From Cohaesibacter celericrescens (GTDB taxonomy: Bacteria; Pseudomonadota; Alphaproteobacteria; Rhizobiales; Cohaesibacteraceae), in the NCBI RefSeq assembly GCF_002866925.1, contig NZ_PKUQ01000050.1:62001-126000 (forward strand): 64,000 bases of DNA. The letters are read 5' to 3'. The position numbers and the translations under genes are program-made. Numbering within the stretch: position 1 is the stretch's first letter; every line of letters begins with the position of its first letter. The notes under the pieces are model-generated. The model made no database searches, had not been told where the DNA came from, and was given only the letters and a program-made list of their open reading frames with translations. Below, piece after piece: positions 16,615 through 25,172 of this stretch.

Positions 16615-18249
16615 ATGCCAGGTAGTGAACAAGCCGAGAAAATTTGGTCCAACCTCAAAGAACTGGGACCAAAACGCCTGATGGCATTAGGCATAATCGG
16701 AGTGCTGACGTTATTCTTTGTCGGCGGTGGAGCCTATCTCCTCTCCCGTCCGCAATTGACCACTCTTTATTCCGGATTGGATCGGGAAGACATCACCCGT
16801 ATCGGATCCGCTTTACAAGATTCTGGTATTCAATTTGACGTCAATACCGAAAGCTCTGCAGTTTTGGTGAGTCATGCGTCGGCCAAGCGGGCTCGCATGT
16901 TGCTGGCAGAGCGGGGGCTCCCCCGAGGGAAAAGCGCCGGCTATGAACTGTTTGATGACCTTGGTTCTCTGGGTTTGACATCGTTCATGCAAGAAATCAC
17001 ACGGGTTCGTGCGATCGAAGGTGAGTTAGGCCGAACCATTCAGTCCATGAAAGATGTACAGGCGGCGCGAGTTCATATTGTTTTACCGGAAAAAGGCTCT
17101 TTCAGAAGCAAGGATCAACCGCCTTCTGCGTCTGTGGTCATCAAAACAGCGGGGGCGGGTAATTTCCACACAGCTCAAGCGGTGCGCTTTCTTGTTGCCG
17201 CCGCAGTTCCCGGCATGGTCCCCGATAAAGTAACGGTGCTTGATTCAAGTGGTACCCTGCTTGCGTCCGGACAAGGCGAGCACAACACTTCAGCCGGTGA
17301 AATGGAAGGGCTGGCTGATCGTGTATCAAACCGCATTCAGGAAAACATTAGAAAAACCCTGACGCCCTATCTTGGATTGTCGAACTTTCAGGTTTCCGTC
17401 GCTGCCAAGCTGAATACGGATAAGCAGCGTGTTGCAGAAACAATCTTTGATCCCAACAGTCGGATTGAACGCTCGGTTCAAACGGTTAGGGCCAGCGAGA
17501 GTGCCCAAAATGCAACGTCGCAAAAGCCGACGACCGTTGAACAAAACTTGCCAGACAGCAAGGTTGATGCGGGCGGTGAAGATCAATCAATAGAAGAAAA
17601 CAACCGACGCGAAGAAACCGTCAACTATGAAATTTCTTCGAAAAAAATAGAACAAACACGTGAAGGTTATGATGTCGAACGGCTTTCCATTGCTGTGTTG
17701 GTCAACCGCCAGCATTTGGTACAAACCCTGGAAGAAGGCATCGAAGAAACCGCCATCAATGAAGCCCTTGACAAACATGTCGAAGAAATCCGCCAGTTGG
17801 CAGCTTCCTCAGCCGGTTTTGATGAAACCCGCGGAGATCAGATCAAGGTTGCAACAGTCAATTTTGAAGTTGGTACAGGTGATCTTGCGCCTCTTGAGCC
17901 CTATTCATTCTCTCAGGTCTTGCTTCGCCAATCGAGCGACATAATCAATGCCATCAGCATCTTGCTGGTGTCCGGCCTGCTGATCTGGTTTGGCTTGCGT
18001 CCTGCCGTCAATTCCTTAATTCCCAAACTCATAGCCAATGACAATGCCGCACCGCAAGAAGTAGATCTGCAAGAAGCCGCCATCGCTCTGGATGCGCCGG
18101 AAGCCTCTATCAACGGGGCCTTGCTAGAAGACTTGTCACGCAAACTGGAAGCGTCACCCGTGCGCAAACTGGAACAGGTTGTTGAGCTTCATGAAGAACA
18201 GTCTGCTGCAATCCTCAAACAATGGTTCTATCAGACGGAGCATGCATAA
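16615..18249 (+). CDS. fliF: Flagellar MS-ring protein FliF
   Basis: FliF builds the inner-membrane MS ring on which the motor assembles. The 544-residue product has a first membrane helix (LMALGIIGVLTLFFVGGGAYLL), ring-building motifs (AERGLPRGKSAGYELFD and ARVHIVLPEKGSF), a Gln/Glu/Asn-rich periplasmic middle, a second membrane helix near residue 450 (IINAISILLVSGLLIWFGL) and a cytoplasmic FliG-binding tail. The ATG at 16615 has AAGGGG twelve bases upstream; a GTG 21 bases earlier has no site. It opens a new operon and overlaps the next gene (TAATG). Confidence 0.95.
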   Translation: MPGSEQAEKIWSNLKELGPKRLMALGIIGVLTLFFVGGGAYLLSRPQLTTLYSGLDREDITRIGSALQDSGIQFDVNTESSAVLVSHASAKRARMLLAERGLPRGKSAGYELFDDLGSLGLTSFMQEITRVRAIEGELGRTIQSMKDVQAARVHIVLPEKGSFRSKDQPPSASVVIKTAGAGNFHTAQAVRFLVAAAVPGMVPDKVTVLDSSGTLLASGQGEHNTSAGEMEGLADRVSNRIQENIRKTLTPYLGLSNFQVSVAAKLNTDKQRVAETIFDPNSRIERSVQTVRASESAQNATSQKPTTVEQNLPDSKVDAGGEDQSIEENNRREETVNYEISSKKIEQTREGYDVERLSIAVLVNRQHLVQTLEEGIEETAINEALDKHVEEIRQLAASSAGFDETRGDQIKVATVNFEVGTGDLAPLEPYSFSQVLLRQSSDIINAISILLVSGLLIWFGLRPAVNSLIPKLIANDNAAPQEVDLQEAAIALDAPEASINGALLEDLSRKLEASPVRKLEQVVELHEEQSAAILKQWFYQTEHA

Positions 18250-18959
18250 TGGCCAGTGCGCTGAAAGACTTGTTGCCTTTGGTTGATGAAACGCCGGTTT
18301 TGCCCAGCGCATCAACACAGAAAAAGCACCCGGAAAGGGTCCTGTTTGGTGGGCTTGATATTTTGTTTCAAAAAGCCCATCGGGAAGAGCAAGCAACTCT
18401 GAAAATGGATGAACAGAGCCTGAGAACACAGGCGTGGTCACAGGGCCTGTCCGATGCTGAAACGCTTTGGAACGAGAAACAAGAACATGAGCGCGAAGCT
18501 GCAAGGCGGGCTCTGCAGCAGGAAAAAGACGAGCTAGCCGACTTGTTATACGAGTCTCTGACTGGGCATATTGAGCACCAATTCGAAGAAATCAAAACAG
18601 CACTTGCTGATCAGCTTGCGGAACTTTTGGAACCATTAATGGCCGAACAGGGGCGCAAAGTCATGGTCGCCCGATTTGCTGAAGTGGCCGCCTCGGCGCT
18701 GAATGAATCGGTTGCCCAGACGCCTATGCTCAAGGGATCAAAAGAGCTTTTACAGCAGCTATCGACTTGTTGCCAAAATGCCAAGGTCGATGCATTGGCC
18801 AGAGATCAACTGGCCATAGATGAACTGTCCAAAGACGATCCGACCAAGGCCCTCTTGCCCCAAAAAAATGAACTGTCTTTACAGTTGGACAAGACCGTTT
18901 TCGAGACCCGTTTGACGGCCTATTTGGCTCAACTCAGGGAGGCCGTACAGCATGGCTGA
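18249..18959 (+). CDS. FliH-like export regulator
   Basis: A 236-residue protein with a polar N-terminus, a Glu/Gln-rich coiled coil (residues about 55-110) and a C-terminal globular part, the layout of FliH, the partner and negative regulator of the FliI ATPase. Sequence conservation in FliH is low, so the call rests on the layout and on its place directly after fliF, overlapping by one base. It overlaps motB by 8 bases. FliI is encoded 9 kb upstream in a different operon. Confidence 0.7.
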   Translation: MASALKDLLPLVDETPVLPSASTQKKHPERVLFGGLDILFQKAHREEQATLKMDEQSLRTQAWSQGLSDAETLWNEKQEHEREAARRALQQEKDELADLLYESLTGHIEHQFEEIKTALADQLAELLEPLMAEQGRKVMVARFAEVAASALNESVAQTPMLKGSKELLQQLSTCCQNAKVDALARDQLAIDELSKDDPTKALLPQKNELSLQLDKTVFETRLTAYLAQLREAVQHG

Positions 18960-20304
18960 AGAATCCACCGAACGTGAACCCGAGCTCATTATTGTACGCA
19001 GACGCTATGATGCTGACCTTGATGCCCCGCACGGGGGCGTTTGGAAAATTGCACATGCCGATTTCATGACGGCAATGATGGCTTTCTTTCTGGTTATGTG
19101 GCTCGCCTCGGCGACAGATGAAGAAACGCGCAAAGATATTGCGCAATATTTCAACCCGGTGAAACTGGCAGAAATGACGCCCCATCAAAAGGGGCTGCAA
19201 GATCCCGAAGAGGCAGCACCCAAACCGGACGACACTGCCAATGAAGAAGGGAAGAAATTCAACGGCAAAAGCAACACCCCATCTACTCCGCGCAAATTCA
19301 GCGCAGATGGCGGGCGTGTAGAGAAAACTGGCACCACGAACTTCAAGAATTTGCCGACCTATTCGGAAGCCGAAATCTTTTCTGACCCTTATGGCATTCT
19401 AAATCGCATTATGGCGTCGGCACAACAGATGGAAAAGCAAGAGTCTCCAAGCGAGGGAGCTTCCGACAACGACGGCAAAATCGGCAATAAGGGAGGGGCT
19501 GCGCTGCGGGACCCATTCGATCCGCTTTACTGGCAATTAAAACCTGAAAAACCGGAGATTGAGCAGGATAACCTGCAAGTTGAAGTGATTGAAAGCAAGG
19601 TCTTTCAGACCCAACTGCCGCGTATCAATCCGATGTTGAGCGACACATCAATCGTAAAAGGCATTATCACCGGCAACGATCCCGCAACCGAGATTACTCC
19701 TGAACCTCCGATGGGAACCCGACATGCGTCCTCGGGAGAAGAACCCGAGGATGCAGCCTCCCTAGAGCCGACAGATACCAATGCCAGCGGGCCAAAAACC
19801 ACTTCCAAACCTCAACAGAAACGACAAGCGGAGAAGCTCGCGCTCTATAAAGATCGCCTTGCCCAAGAACTCGGCAAGTCTCCCCGTTTGGTTATTGGCA
19901 ATGAATTGACGGTCACCCAGAAGGGAGATGGCATGTTGATTGATGTCACCGATAAACCAAGTTGGAGCATGTTTGCTGTGGGGTCATCCGAACCGTCCGC
20001 ACGCTCCATCGCACTGCTCGAAAAAATTGCCAACAGCCTCAAGACGGTCAAGGGTAAGATTATTATCAGGGGTCACACCGACAGTCGGCCATTCCGTAAC
20101 AAAGGCAACGATAACTGGCGCCTCTCGACAGCACGGGCACATATGGCACGTCACATGCTCATTCGTGGTGGTCTGGATGAAACACGCCTGTGGCGGGTCG
20201 AAGGCTATGCGGATCGAGAGTTGAAACAACCCGATAAGCCAGAGGCAGCCAACAACCGGCGTATCGAGATTTTGGTGCAGCCCGATGAGGAGGCAGGACA
20301 ATGA
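18952..20304 (+). CDS. motB: Flagellar stator protein MotB
   Basis: MotB forms the proton channel with MotA and anchors the stator to peptidoglycan. The 450-residue protein has a short cytoplasmic tail, one membrane helix containing the proton-carrying Asp37 (HADFMTAMMAFFLVMWL), a long Pro/Glu/Lys-rich periplasmic linker of about 250 residues, and an OmpA-like peptidoglycan-binding domain (KGKIIIRGHTDSRPF, then RAHMARHMLIRGG and NNRRIEILV). The long linker is usual for rhizobial MotB, in which MotC binds the periplasmic part. It overlaps both neighbours, and motC follows with ATGA. Confidence 0.96.
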   Translation: MAEESTEREPELIIVRRRYDADLDAPHGGVWKIAHADFMTAMMAFFLVMWLASATDEETRKDIAQYFNPVKLAEMTPHQKGLQDPEEAAPKPDDTANEEGKKFNGKSNTPSTPRKFSADGGRVEKTGTTNFKNLPTYSEAEIFSDPYGILNRIMASAQQMEKQESPSEGASDNDGKIGNKGGAALRDPFDPLYWQLKPEKPEIEQDNLQVEVIESKVFQTQLPRINPMLSDTSIVKGIITGNDPATEITPEPPMGTRHASSGEEPEDAASLEPTDTNASGPKTTSKPQQKRQAEKLALYKDRLAQELGKSPRLVIGNELTVTQKGDGMLIDVTDKPSWSMFAVGSSEPSARSIALLEKIANSLKTVKGKIIIRGHTDSRPFRNKGNDNWRLSTARAHMARHMLIRGGLDETRLWRVEGYADRELKQPDKPEAANNRRIEILVQPDEEAGQ

Positions 20305-21680
20305 AACCATTACGCAATTTATTGCCTCTTGCCTGCCTTGCCACCTGTCTCGGGGTGCCCCAAATGACAACAGTCACCCTGGCGCAAGAGGCGGCATCAG
20401 TCCCACCGCCAAAACCAAGCCCAATCCGGGTAGTGGGGGGCGCCGCAGTGGTTCCGGCCAAACATGCTGATCAGGCAGAAGCTGTCGATTTGGCCAATTC
20501 ACCATATTCCACCCCAGAGCTAGACCGGATTCTGAAGCCGGATTCCAATAAAGAAAAGAAACCCTTTATGCAAATTCGTATTCTTCAGGGTCTGCAAAGC
20601 CAGACAGCAAAAGGATCCACTCATGCTTTGAAAGCGCAGCGTCGACTGCTCGGCCGCATGAATGAATATTTTAAAAGCCTCGATCCTGTTTATTGGAGCG
20701 ATCATCGCAACATACGAGCAGCGGTGTTGCTGCTGTTGTCTGGAGGCCATCCTTCTGTCGGTCATCATCTGCTCTCTCTTGGGCTACCCGTGGAAGCAGA
20801 CATGACGATGATGCAAGGAGCACTCGACTATATAGAGGGCCGTAAAGAGGATGCTTACGCAAATTTGACCTCTTTCGAACCACTGGATCTTGAGCCAAGC
20901 TTGGGCGGTCAGATCGCCTTGGTGCAAGCGGTTCTATATCTGCCCCATGATTTAAAGAATGCCTTGGTCGCCATAGACAAAGCCCGTCTGCTGATGCCGG
21001 GCTCCCTGATCGAGGAAGCAGCCCTGCGCCGTGGGGTCTCCATCGCTGCTGCTCTGAACCAACCGGATTTATTCCAAACCTACGCCTTGCAATATATCCG
21101 GCATTATCGCAGTTCCATTTATAACGAAGATTTTCGACGTCGTTTTGGTCTCGCCATGCGTCATTTCAGTGACAACAGGTCGGAAGAAACGTTCGATTAT
21201 CTCGATGGGGCCATCACTGAATTTGATATGGACACCCGCCGCGAATTTTATCTTTTACTTGCCTACTCGAGCTTGGTGGAAGGCAATTTGGATTTGACGC
21301 AAAAAGCAGCCCGTTCGGCCTTGCCTTTAAGTATGGACAACACCCCAGACCGATCCCGCGCACGTCTTTATCTTGCAGGCTCTATACTCAAGGCAGACAG
21401 ATTGGATATTGCGCTAAAGCATCTTTGGGCCGTCAAACGAGACCTGTTGACCCAACGAGATCAGGCCCTAGCGGAACAGGTGTCAGAAACCCTGAATAAT
21501 ATCCGCCATTGGCCCCAATCTGGGCCGGATTCCCGAAGCTTTATATCGCACAAAGCACTGGTAAAACCGGAAAATGAAGATTGGGATGAAGGGACAATTT
21601 CGGAAGCACATCTGGAACTTGAAGCATCGGACCAGCTTTTGACTTTTGCTGACAAACCGATGCAGGGGGGGGCACGATGA
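20301..21680 (+). CDS. motC: Periplasmic motility protein MotC
   Basis: MotC is a periplasmic protein needed for stator function in rhizobia, where it interacts with MotB and is stabilised by MotE. The 459-residue product has a signal peptide (residues 1-30, ending near LAQEA), a disordered segment, and a helical repeat region with TPR-like spacing (ALVAIDKARLLMPGSLIEEAALRR, LDLTQKAARSALPLS). Length is close to the known family. It lies between motB and fliK with ATGA overlaps on both sides, the canonical rhizobial order. Confidence 0.9.
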   Translation: MKPLRNLLPLACLATCLGVPQMTTVTLAQEAASVPPPKPSPIRVVGGAAVVPAKHADQAEAVDLANSPYSTPELDRILKPDSNKEKKPFMQIRILQGLQSQTAKGSTHALKAQRRLLGRMNEYFKSLDPVYWSDHRNIRAAVLLLLSGGHPSVGHHLLSLGLPVEADMTMMQGALDYIEGRKEDAYANLTSFEPLDLEPSLGGQIALVQAVLYLPHDLKNALVAIDKARLLMPGSLIEEAALRRGVSIAAALNQPDLFQTYALQYIRHYRSSIYNEDFRRRFGLAMRHFSDNRSEETFDYLDGAITEFDMDTRREFYLLLAYSSLVEGNLDLTQKAARSALPLSMDNTPDRSRARLYLAGSILKADRLDIALKHLWAVKRDLLTQRDQALAEQVSETLNNIRHWPQSGPDSRSFISHKALVKPENEDWDEGTISEAHLELEASDQLLTFADKPMQGGAR

Positions 21681-23002
21681 CGGATCAAGCCATTCAAACT
21701 CTGGGCACGATGAAGCAAAGCACAACGCCATCACCGATTGGCTCCAAAGATCAATCTTCTGGACAGGGGATCGGTAAAAAAGGCGATCAGCGGGGACAAC
21801 ATCCCTTCAAGGGCTGCGTGGAGCAACAGGACGGAGCGACTGTCTCAAAAGAGACGAGCCTGACCGAGACCGATGAGCAAAAGACCGATTTTGACAAAGT
21901 CTTTGAAGGCATCGATGCACAGAAGTCAAAGTCTACCCAGAAGGGTGAGACTGCCACTTCTGATGCTATTGACCTCCAAAGCGACGGTTCCACGCCCGCC
22001 CAGGACAGCAAGCCTACCACGAGTGAGCAGACCGGATCAGAATCTGCTTTCGCGCGTCTTTTGAGCGCAGTTGCACCCGAAAAAATTGCGGTAGAGACAG
22101 CTTCCTTGGCCAATGAGGGAATGCAAAAGGAATCCTCTCCTTTGCTTCAGTCACAGAACCATGCTTCAACGCACGCTAAGGGTAGCCAGATGGCAAACGC
22201 TGCGGCAGGCCTGTTTGATGCTTATGCTGTTGACGTTCGCCCTGCATCTGCTTTCGACAAAATCGTCCCCATTGTCAAAGAGACGATTTTAACCCCGACA
22301 CAAAGGGCCATGAAAGACGGTTTTTCTATTATACGGCAAGAAACCCACTTTGCCCCGACAGCAACGTTGGAGACCAATACCATAGCTGCAACGGGAACAA
22401 TCATCCAACAGGTTGGTACAGCGATCGGTAAGGAGCTGTCGCCTTCGGTTTTTGGGCAACAGGGAAGCACACCACAAACAACAGCCACCGCTCCCCGCCC
22501 TGACACCGGCAGTTTCCGCATCAATAACGGCAGTGAGGCCCTGCGGGTTCTCGATATTCAACTGCATCCTGCAGATCTGGGCAAAGTGCGCCTTTCGATC
22601 CGGCTCAATGACACATCTGTTGATGTGCGAGTGGAAGCATCAAACGCTGCGACTGCCAAGATTTTAGAAGGCAACAAACAAGCATTGGATCAACTGCTGC
22701 AAAAAGCGGGATACCGCGCCGATCACATCTCAATTGTCGCCATCGACGACAAAAGTGGCAGCCAAATCGCCCCCCCCTCGACCGCCAATTCATCTCAAAG
22801 TCAAAACTCCGCGCAGGAAGATGGTGCGAGCTTCAGCACAGGGGACCAGGCTCACTCCGGCGAAGGCGGCAATGAAGACGATGGTCAGGCAACGGGCCAA
22901 TCAGACGACATCAATCTGATGTCTGATCATCCCTCTGCAAATGGATCTGATGAGGAAAGTCATGAAGCGCACAGAACGTTGTCTAGGGGCATTACTCTTT
23001 AG
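21677..23002 (+). CDS. fliK: Flagellar hook-length control protein FliK (MotD)
   Basis: FliK measures hook length and triggers the FlhB specificity switch. The 441-residue protein has a long disordered, Ser/Thr/Gln-rich N-terminal region and a C-terminal FliK domain (residues about 270-360: ALRVLDIQLHPADLGKVRLS, VDVRVEASNAATAKILEGN, ALDQLLQKAGY). The tail after it is again Ser/Gly/Asp rich. In Sinorhizobium this gene was first named motD. The last 41 bases overlap the next gene. Confidence 0.92.
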   Translation: MTDQAIQTLGTMKQSTTPSPIGSKDQSSGQGIGKKGDQRGQHPFKGCVEQQDGATVSKETSLTETDEQKTDFDKVFEGIDAQKSKSTQKGETATSDAIDLQSDGSTPAQDSKPTTSEQTGSESAFARLLSAVAPEKIAVETASLANEGMQKESSPLLQSQNHASTHAKGSQMANAAAGLFDAYAVDVRPASAFDKIVPIVKETILTPTQRAMKDGFSIIRQETHFAPTATLETNTIAATGTIIQQVGTAIGKELSPSVFGQQGSTPQTTATAPRPDTGSFRINNGSEALRVLDIQLHPADLGKVRLSIRLNDTSVDVRVEASNAATAKILEGNKQALDQLLQKAGYRADHISIVAIDDKSGSQIAPPSTANSSQSQNSAQEDGASFSTGDQAHSGEGGNEDDGQATGQSDDINLMSDHPSANGSDEESHEAHRTLSRGITL

Positions 23003-23540
23003 CTCAGCTGCCCTGACAAGCAGCCTAGCCTGTGCCGGACAGGCTGCCTTTGACCCTGTTTGCGAACGGGAAATGCGCGCCGCCTCCCAAGCAGAGAGCG
23101 TACCTTTGGGGATCTTGTATGCGGTCGGATTGACAGAAACCGGCCGCGGCAAAAAACTCCATCCCTATGCCCTGAATGTGGCAGGGAAATCTATATTCGC
23201 CACCTCGAAATCGGATGCCCTCAAGCATTTTCATAGTGCACAAAAGAACGGTAAAAAGCTGATAGATATCGGCTGTATGCAGATCAATCACCATTATCAT
23301 GCCAAAGAATTTTCCTCGCTGGATCAGATGTTTGATCCTAAGTCCAACGTTATGTACGCCGCCAAATTCCTCAAACGGTTGAAACATCGGCAAGGCAGTT
23401 GGACGATGGCTGTGGCTCGCTATCACGCAGGCCCCAACAACAATCCTGCTCAAAAACGCTATGTCTGTGCGGTCATCGGCAATCTTGTTGCAAGCGGTTT
23501 TGGCAAATGGACCAATTCATCCCGCACATTTTGCAAGTAA
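22962..23540 (+). CDS. Flagellar-locus lytic transglycosylase
   Basis: A 192-residue exported enzyme with a signal peptide (LGALLFSSAALTSSLACA) and a soluble lytic transglycosylase (SLT, goose-lysozyme-like) fold. The catalytic Glu is residue 59 (GLTETGRG), with the family motifs DIGCMQINHHYH and ARYHAGPNN following. It presumably opens peptidoglycan for rod passage, complementing the FlgJ-like protein that lacks a muramidase domain. Start at 22962 is chosen for the GAGGAAAG site; a start 21 bases earlier is possible. It overlaps fliK by 41 bases. Confidence 0.88.
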   Translation: MKRTERCLGALLFSSAALTSSLACAGQAAFDPVCEREMRAASQAESVPLGILYAVGLTETGRGKKLHPYALNVAGKSIFATSKSDALKHFHSAQKNGKKLIDIGCMQINHHYHAKEFSSLDQMFDPKSNVMYAAKFLKRLKHRQGSWTMAVARYHAGPNNNPAQKRYVCAVIGNLVASGFGKWTNSSRTFCK

Positions 23541-23788
23541 TATTGGCGGCGTTTCCGACCGTTAACTCCCCCCACCTCACCTCACCTCACCTCACCTCAC
23601 CTTCCCCCACCGCCCCATCTGTCCGACCAAATCAGCTCAATCAATGGCTATAATTTTTGAGATCAGTTTCGCGCAAGACTGCACGTCTATCTTCTGTTTG
23701 TAATCATCTCACAGTCCGTTTTGGACTTGGTGGCGTTCTGCTCGCTGTTATCAGGAGAGTGGGCCCTACATTCGACAGGAGAGCAATC
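23541..23788 (+). promoter_or_regulatory. Intergenic region upstream of flgE
   Basis: The 248 bases hold no gene that I can support. They contain a six-copy CACCT repeat and an AGGAGAG ribosome-binding site just before the flgE ATG. In Sinorhizobium and Brucella the flagellar activator gene rem/ftcR lies near this position; it is absent here. Confidence 0.6.
23573..23602 (+). repeat. Tandem CACCT repeat, six copies
   Basis: Six perfect, head-to-tail copies of the 5-base unit CACCT (30 bases), flanked by C-rich sequence. Five is not a multiple of three and the tract is not inside a gene, so copy-number change would alter spacing rather than a reading frame. Confidence 0.95.
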
Positions 23789-25096
23789 ATGAGCCTATAC
23801 GGCGTTATGCGTTCAAGCGTTTCAGGCATGTCTGCCCAGTCCAGCAAATTAAGTGCGGTCTCAGACAATATTATCAACTCGGCAACCGTTGGATACAAAC
23901 GTGTGGAGACCGAATTCAGCTCCATCACAATGCCTTCGGGGTCAGGCACTTATAATTCGGGTGCCGTTGAAGCCCGCTCCCGTTACGCGATTTCAACAGC
24001 AGGCAACCTTGATTTCACCACCAGTGTCACGGACCTAGCGATTGAAGGCAATGGCTTCTTTGTGGTTGCTGATAGCGATGGAACACCAGCTTTGACGCGT
24101 GCAGGACGTTTTGTTGCTGATGACACCGGCGATCTAATCAATACAGCTGGTTATTATTTACAAGGTTATGATTTGGGAACGGGCGGGGTACCCGCTGTTG
24201 TCGCCAACTCCATGGCCGGTATGACCACTGTTAATGTCGCCCAGATGCAGCTAGATGCCGACCCGACAACCGCAGGCTCAATGGGCGGAAACCTGCCATC
24301 AAATGCAACGGCAGTTTTGGCCGGCTCATGGCCAAGTGATAACGTTGCGGGCTCTGATTTTACAGCCAAAACATCAATGGTCACCTATGACAACCTAGGT
24401 AACGAAGTAACCGTCGATATTTACTTTACCAAAAAGAGTGCTTCTCCGGCCAGCTCTGTCTGGGAAGTATCCGTATTCAATCAAGCTGATGCAGATCCGG
24501 CAACCGGTGGGTTCCCCTACGCTGCGGCTCCGACAAGCCCCCTTGGCACCCCTTACACCAACCCGCTAAGCACGACAGACCTGACCTTTGACAATACCAC
24601 GGGAGATATCACTGGCACCGATTTTGTGCTGTTTGACATTCCCGATGGGCAAACCGGTGTAAATTTTTCACTCTCGGAAATGACCCAGCTGGCCAAAGAG
24701 TTCGGCAGCGTGAATCCTGAAATGAACGGCAATCCGCCGCAAGCCGTCGAAAGCATATCCATCGATAGTGATGGAACGCTTTATGCGGTTTATGAGAATG
24801 GCAACCGCGAGGCACGCTTCAAAATCCCTCTGGCGAACGTCGCCAGCCCGGACAATCTCGATCCTATGGGTGGTGAAGTGTTCCGCACCTCTAGCGACAG
24901 TGGCGATGTGGTCGTTGGCTTTGCCGGAGAAAACGGACTAGGCACGATGCGCTCCATGGCCATTGAAAACTCCAACGTCGATTTGGCAACCGAATTGACC
25001 AATATGGTGGTTGCACAGCGGTCCTTTTCAGCCAACTCCAAAGTTTTTCAGACCGGATCTGATTTGCTGACCGAAGTGGTCAACCTCTCCAGATAG
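23789..25096 (+). CDS. flgE: Flagellar hook protein FlgE
   Basis: Hook subunit, 435 residues. It has the rod/hook family N-terminus (MSLYGVMRSSVSGMSAQSSKL, SDNIINSATVGYKRVETEF), conserved internal TDLAIEGNGFFVV, a variable Thr/Asp/Pro-rich hook domain, and the C-terminal helix (NVDLATELTNMVVAQRSFS, ANSKVFQTGSDLL). The ATG at 23789 is fixed by AGGAGAG; an upstream in-frame extension of 44 residues is not homologous and lies in the intergenic region. Confidence 0.96.
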   Translation: MSLYGVMRSSVSGMSAQSSKLSAVSDNIINSATVGYKRVETEFSSITMPSGSGTYNSGAVEARSRYAISTAGNLDFTTSVTDLAIEGNGFFVVADSDGTPALTRAGRFVADDTGDLINTAGYYLQGYDLGTGGVPAVVANSMAGMTTVNVAQMQLDADPTTAGSMGGNLPSNATAVLAGSWPSDNVAGSDFTAKTSMVTYDNLGNEVTVDIYFTKKSASPASSVWEVSVFNQADADPATGGFPYAAAPTSPLGTPYTNPLSTTDLTFDNTTGDITGTDFVLFDIPDGQTGVNFSLSEMTQLAKEFGSVNPEMNGNPPQAVESISIDSDGTLYAVYENGNREARFKIPLANVASPDNLDPMGGEVFRTSSDSGDVVVGFAGENGLGTMRSMAIENSNVDLATELTNMVVAQRSFSANSKVFQTGSDLLTEVVNLSR

Positions 25097-25109
25097 CTCC
25101 GGTTAACGA

Positions 25110-25146
25110 GGCTACGCGACCCTTCCCTTTTGTCGCTCGCGTAGCC
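25110..25146 (+). repeat. Large hairpin between flgE and flgK
   Basis: GGCTACGCGA and TCGCGTAGCC form a perfect 10-bp stem with a 17-base loop; an alternative GCGAC/GTCGC pairing exists inside it. No T tract follows, so it may be an mRNA-stabilising or processing element, or a leaky attenuator that raises hook over junction protein levels. Confidence 0.8.
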
Positions 25147-25172
25147 GCCTTCCATTTATACAGGTTCGTGTC

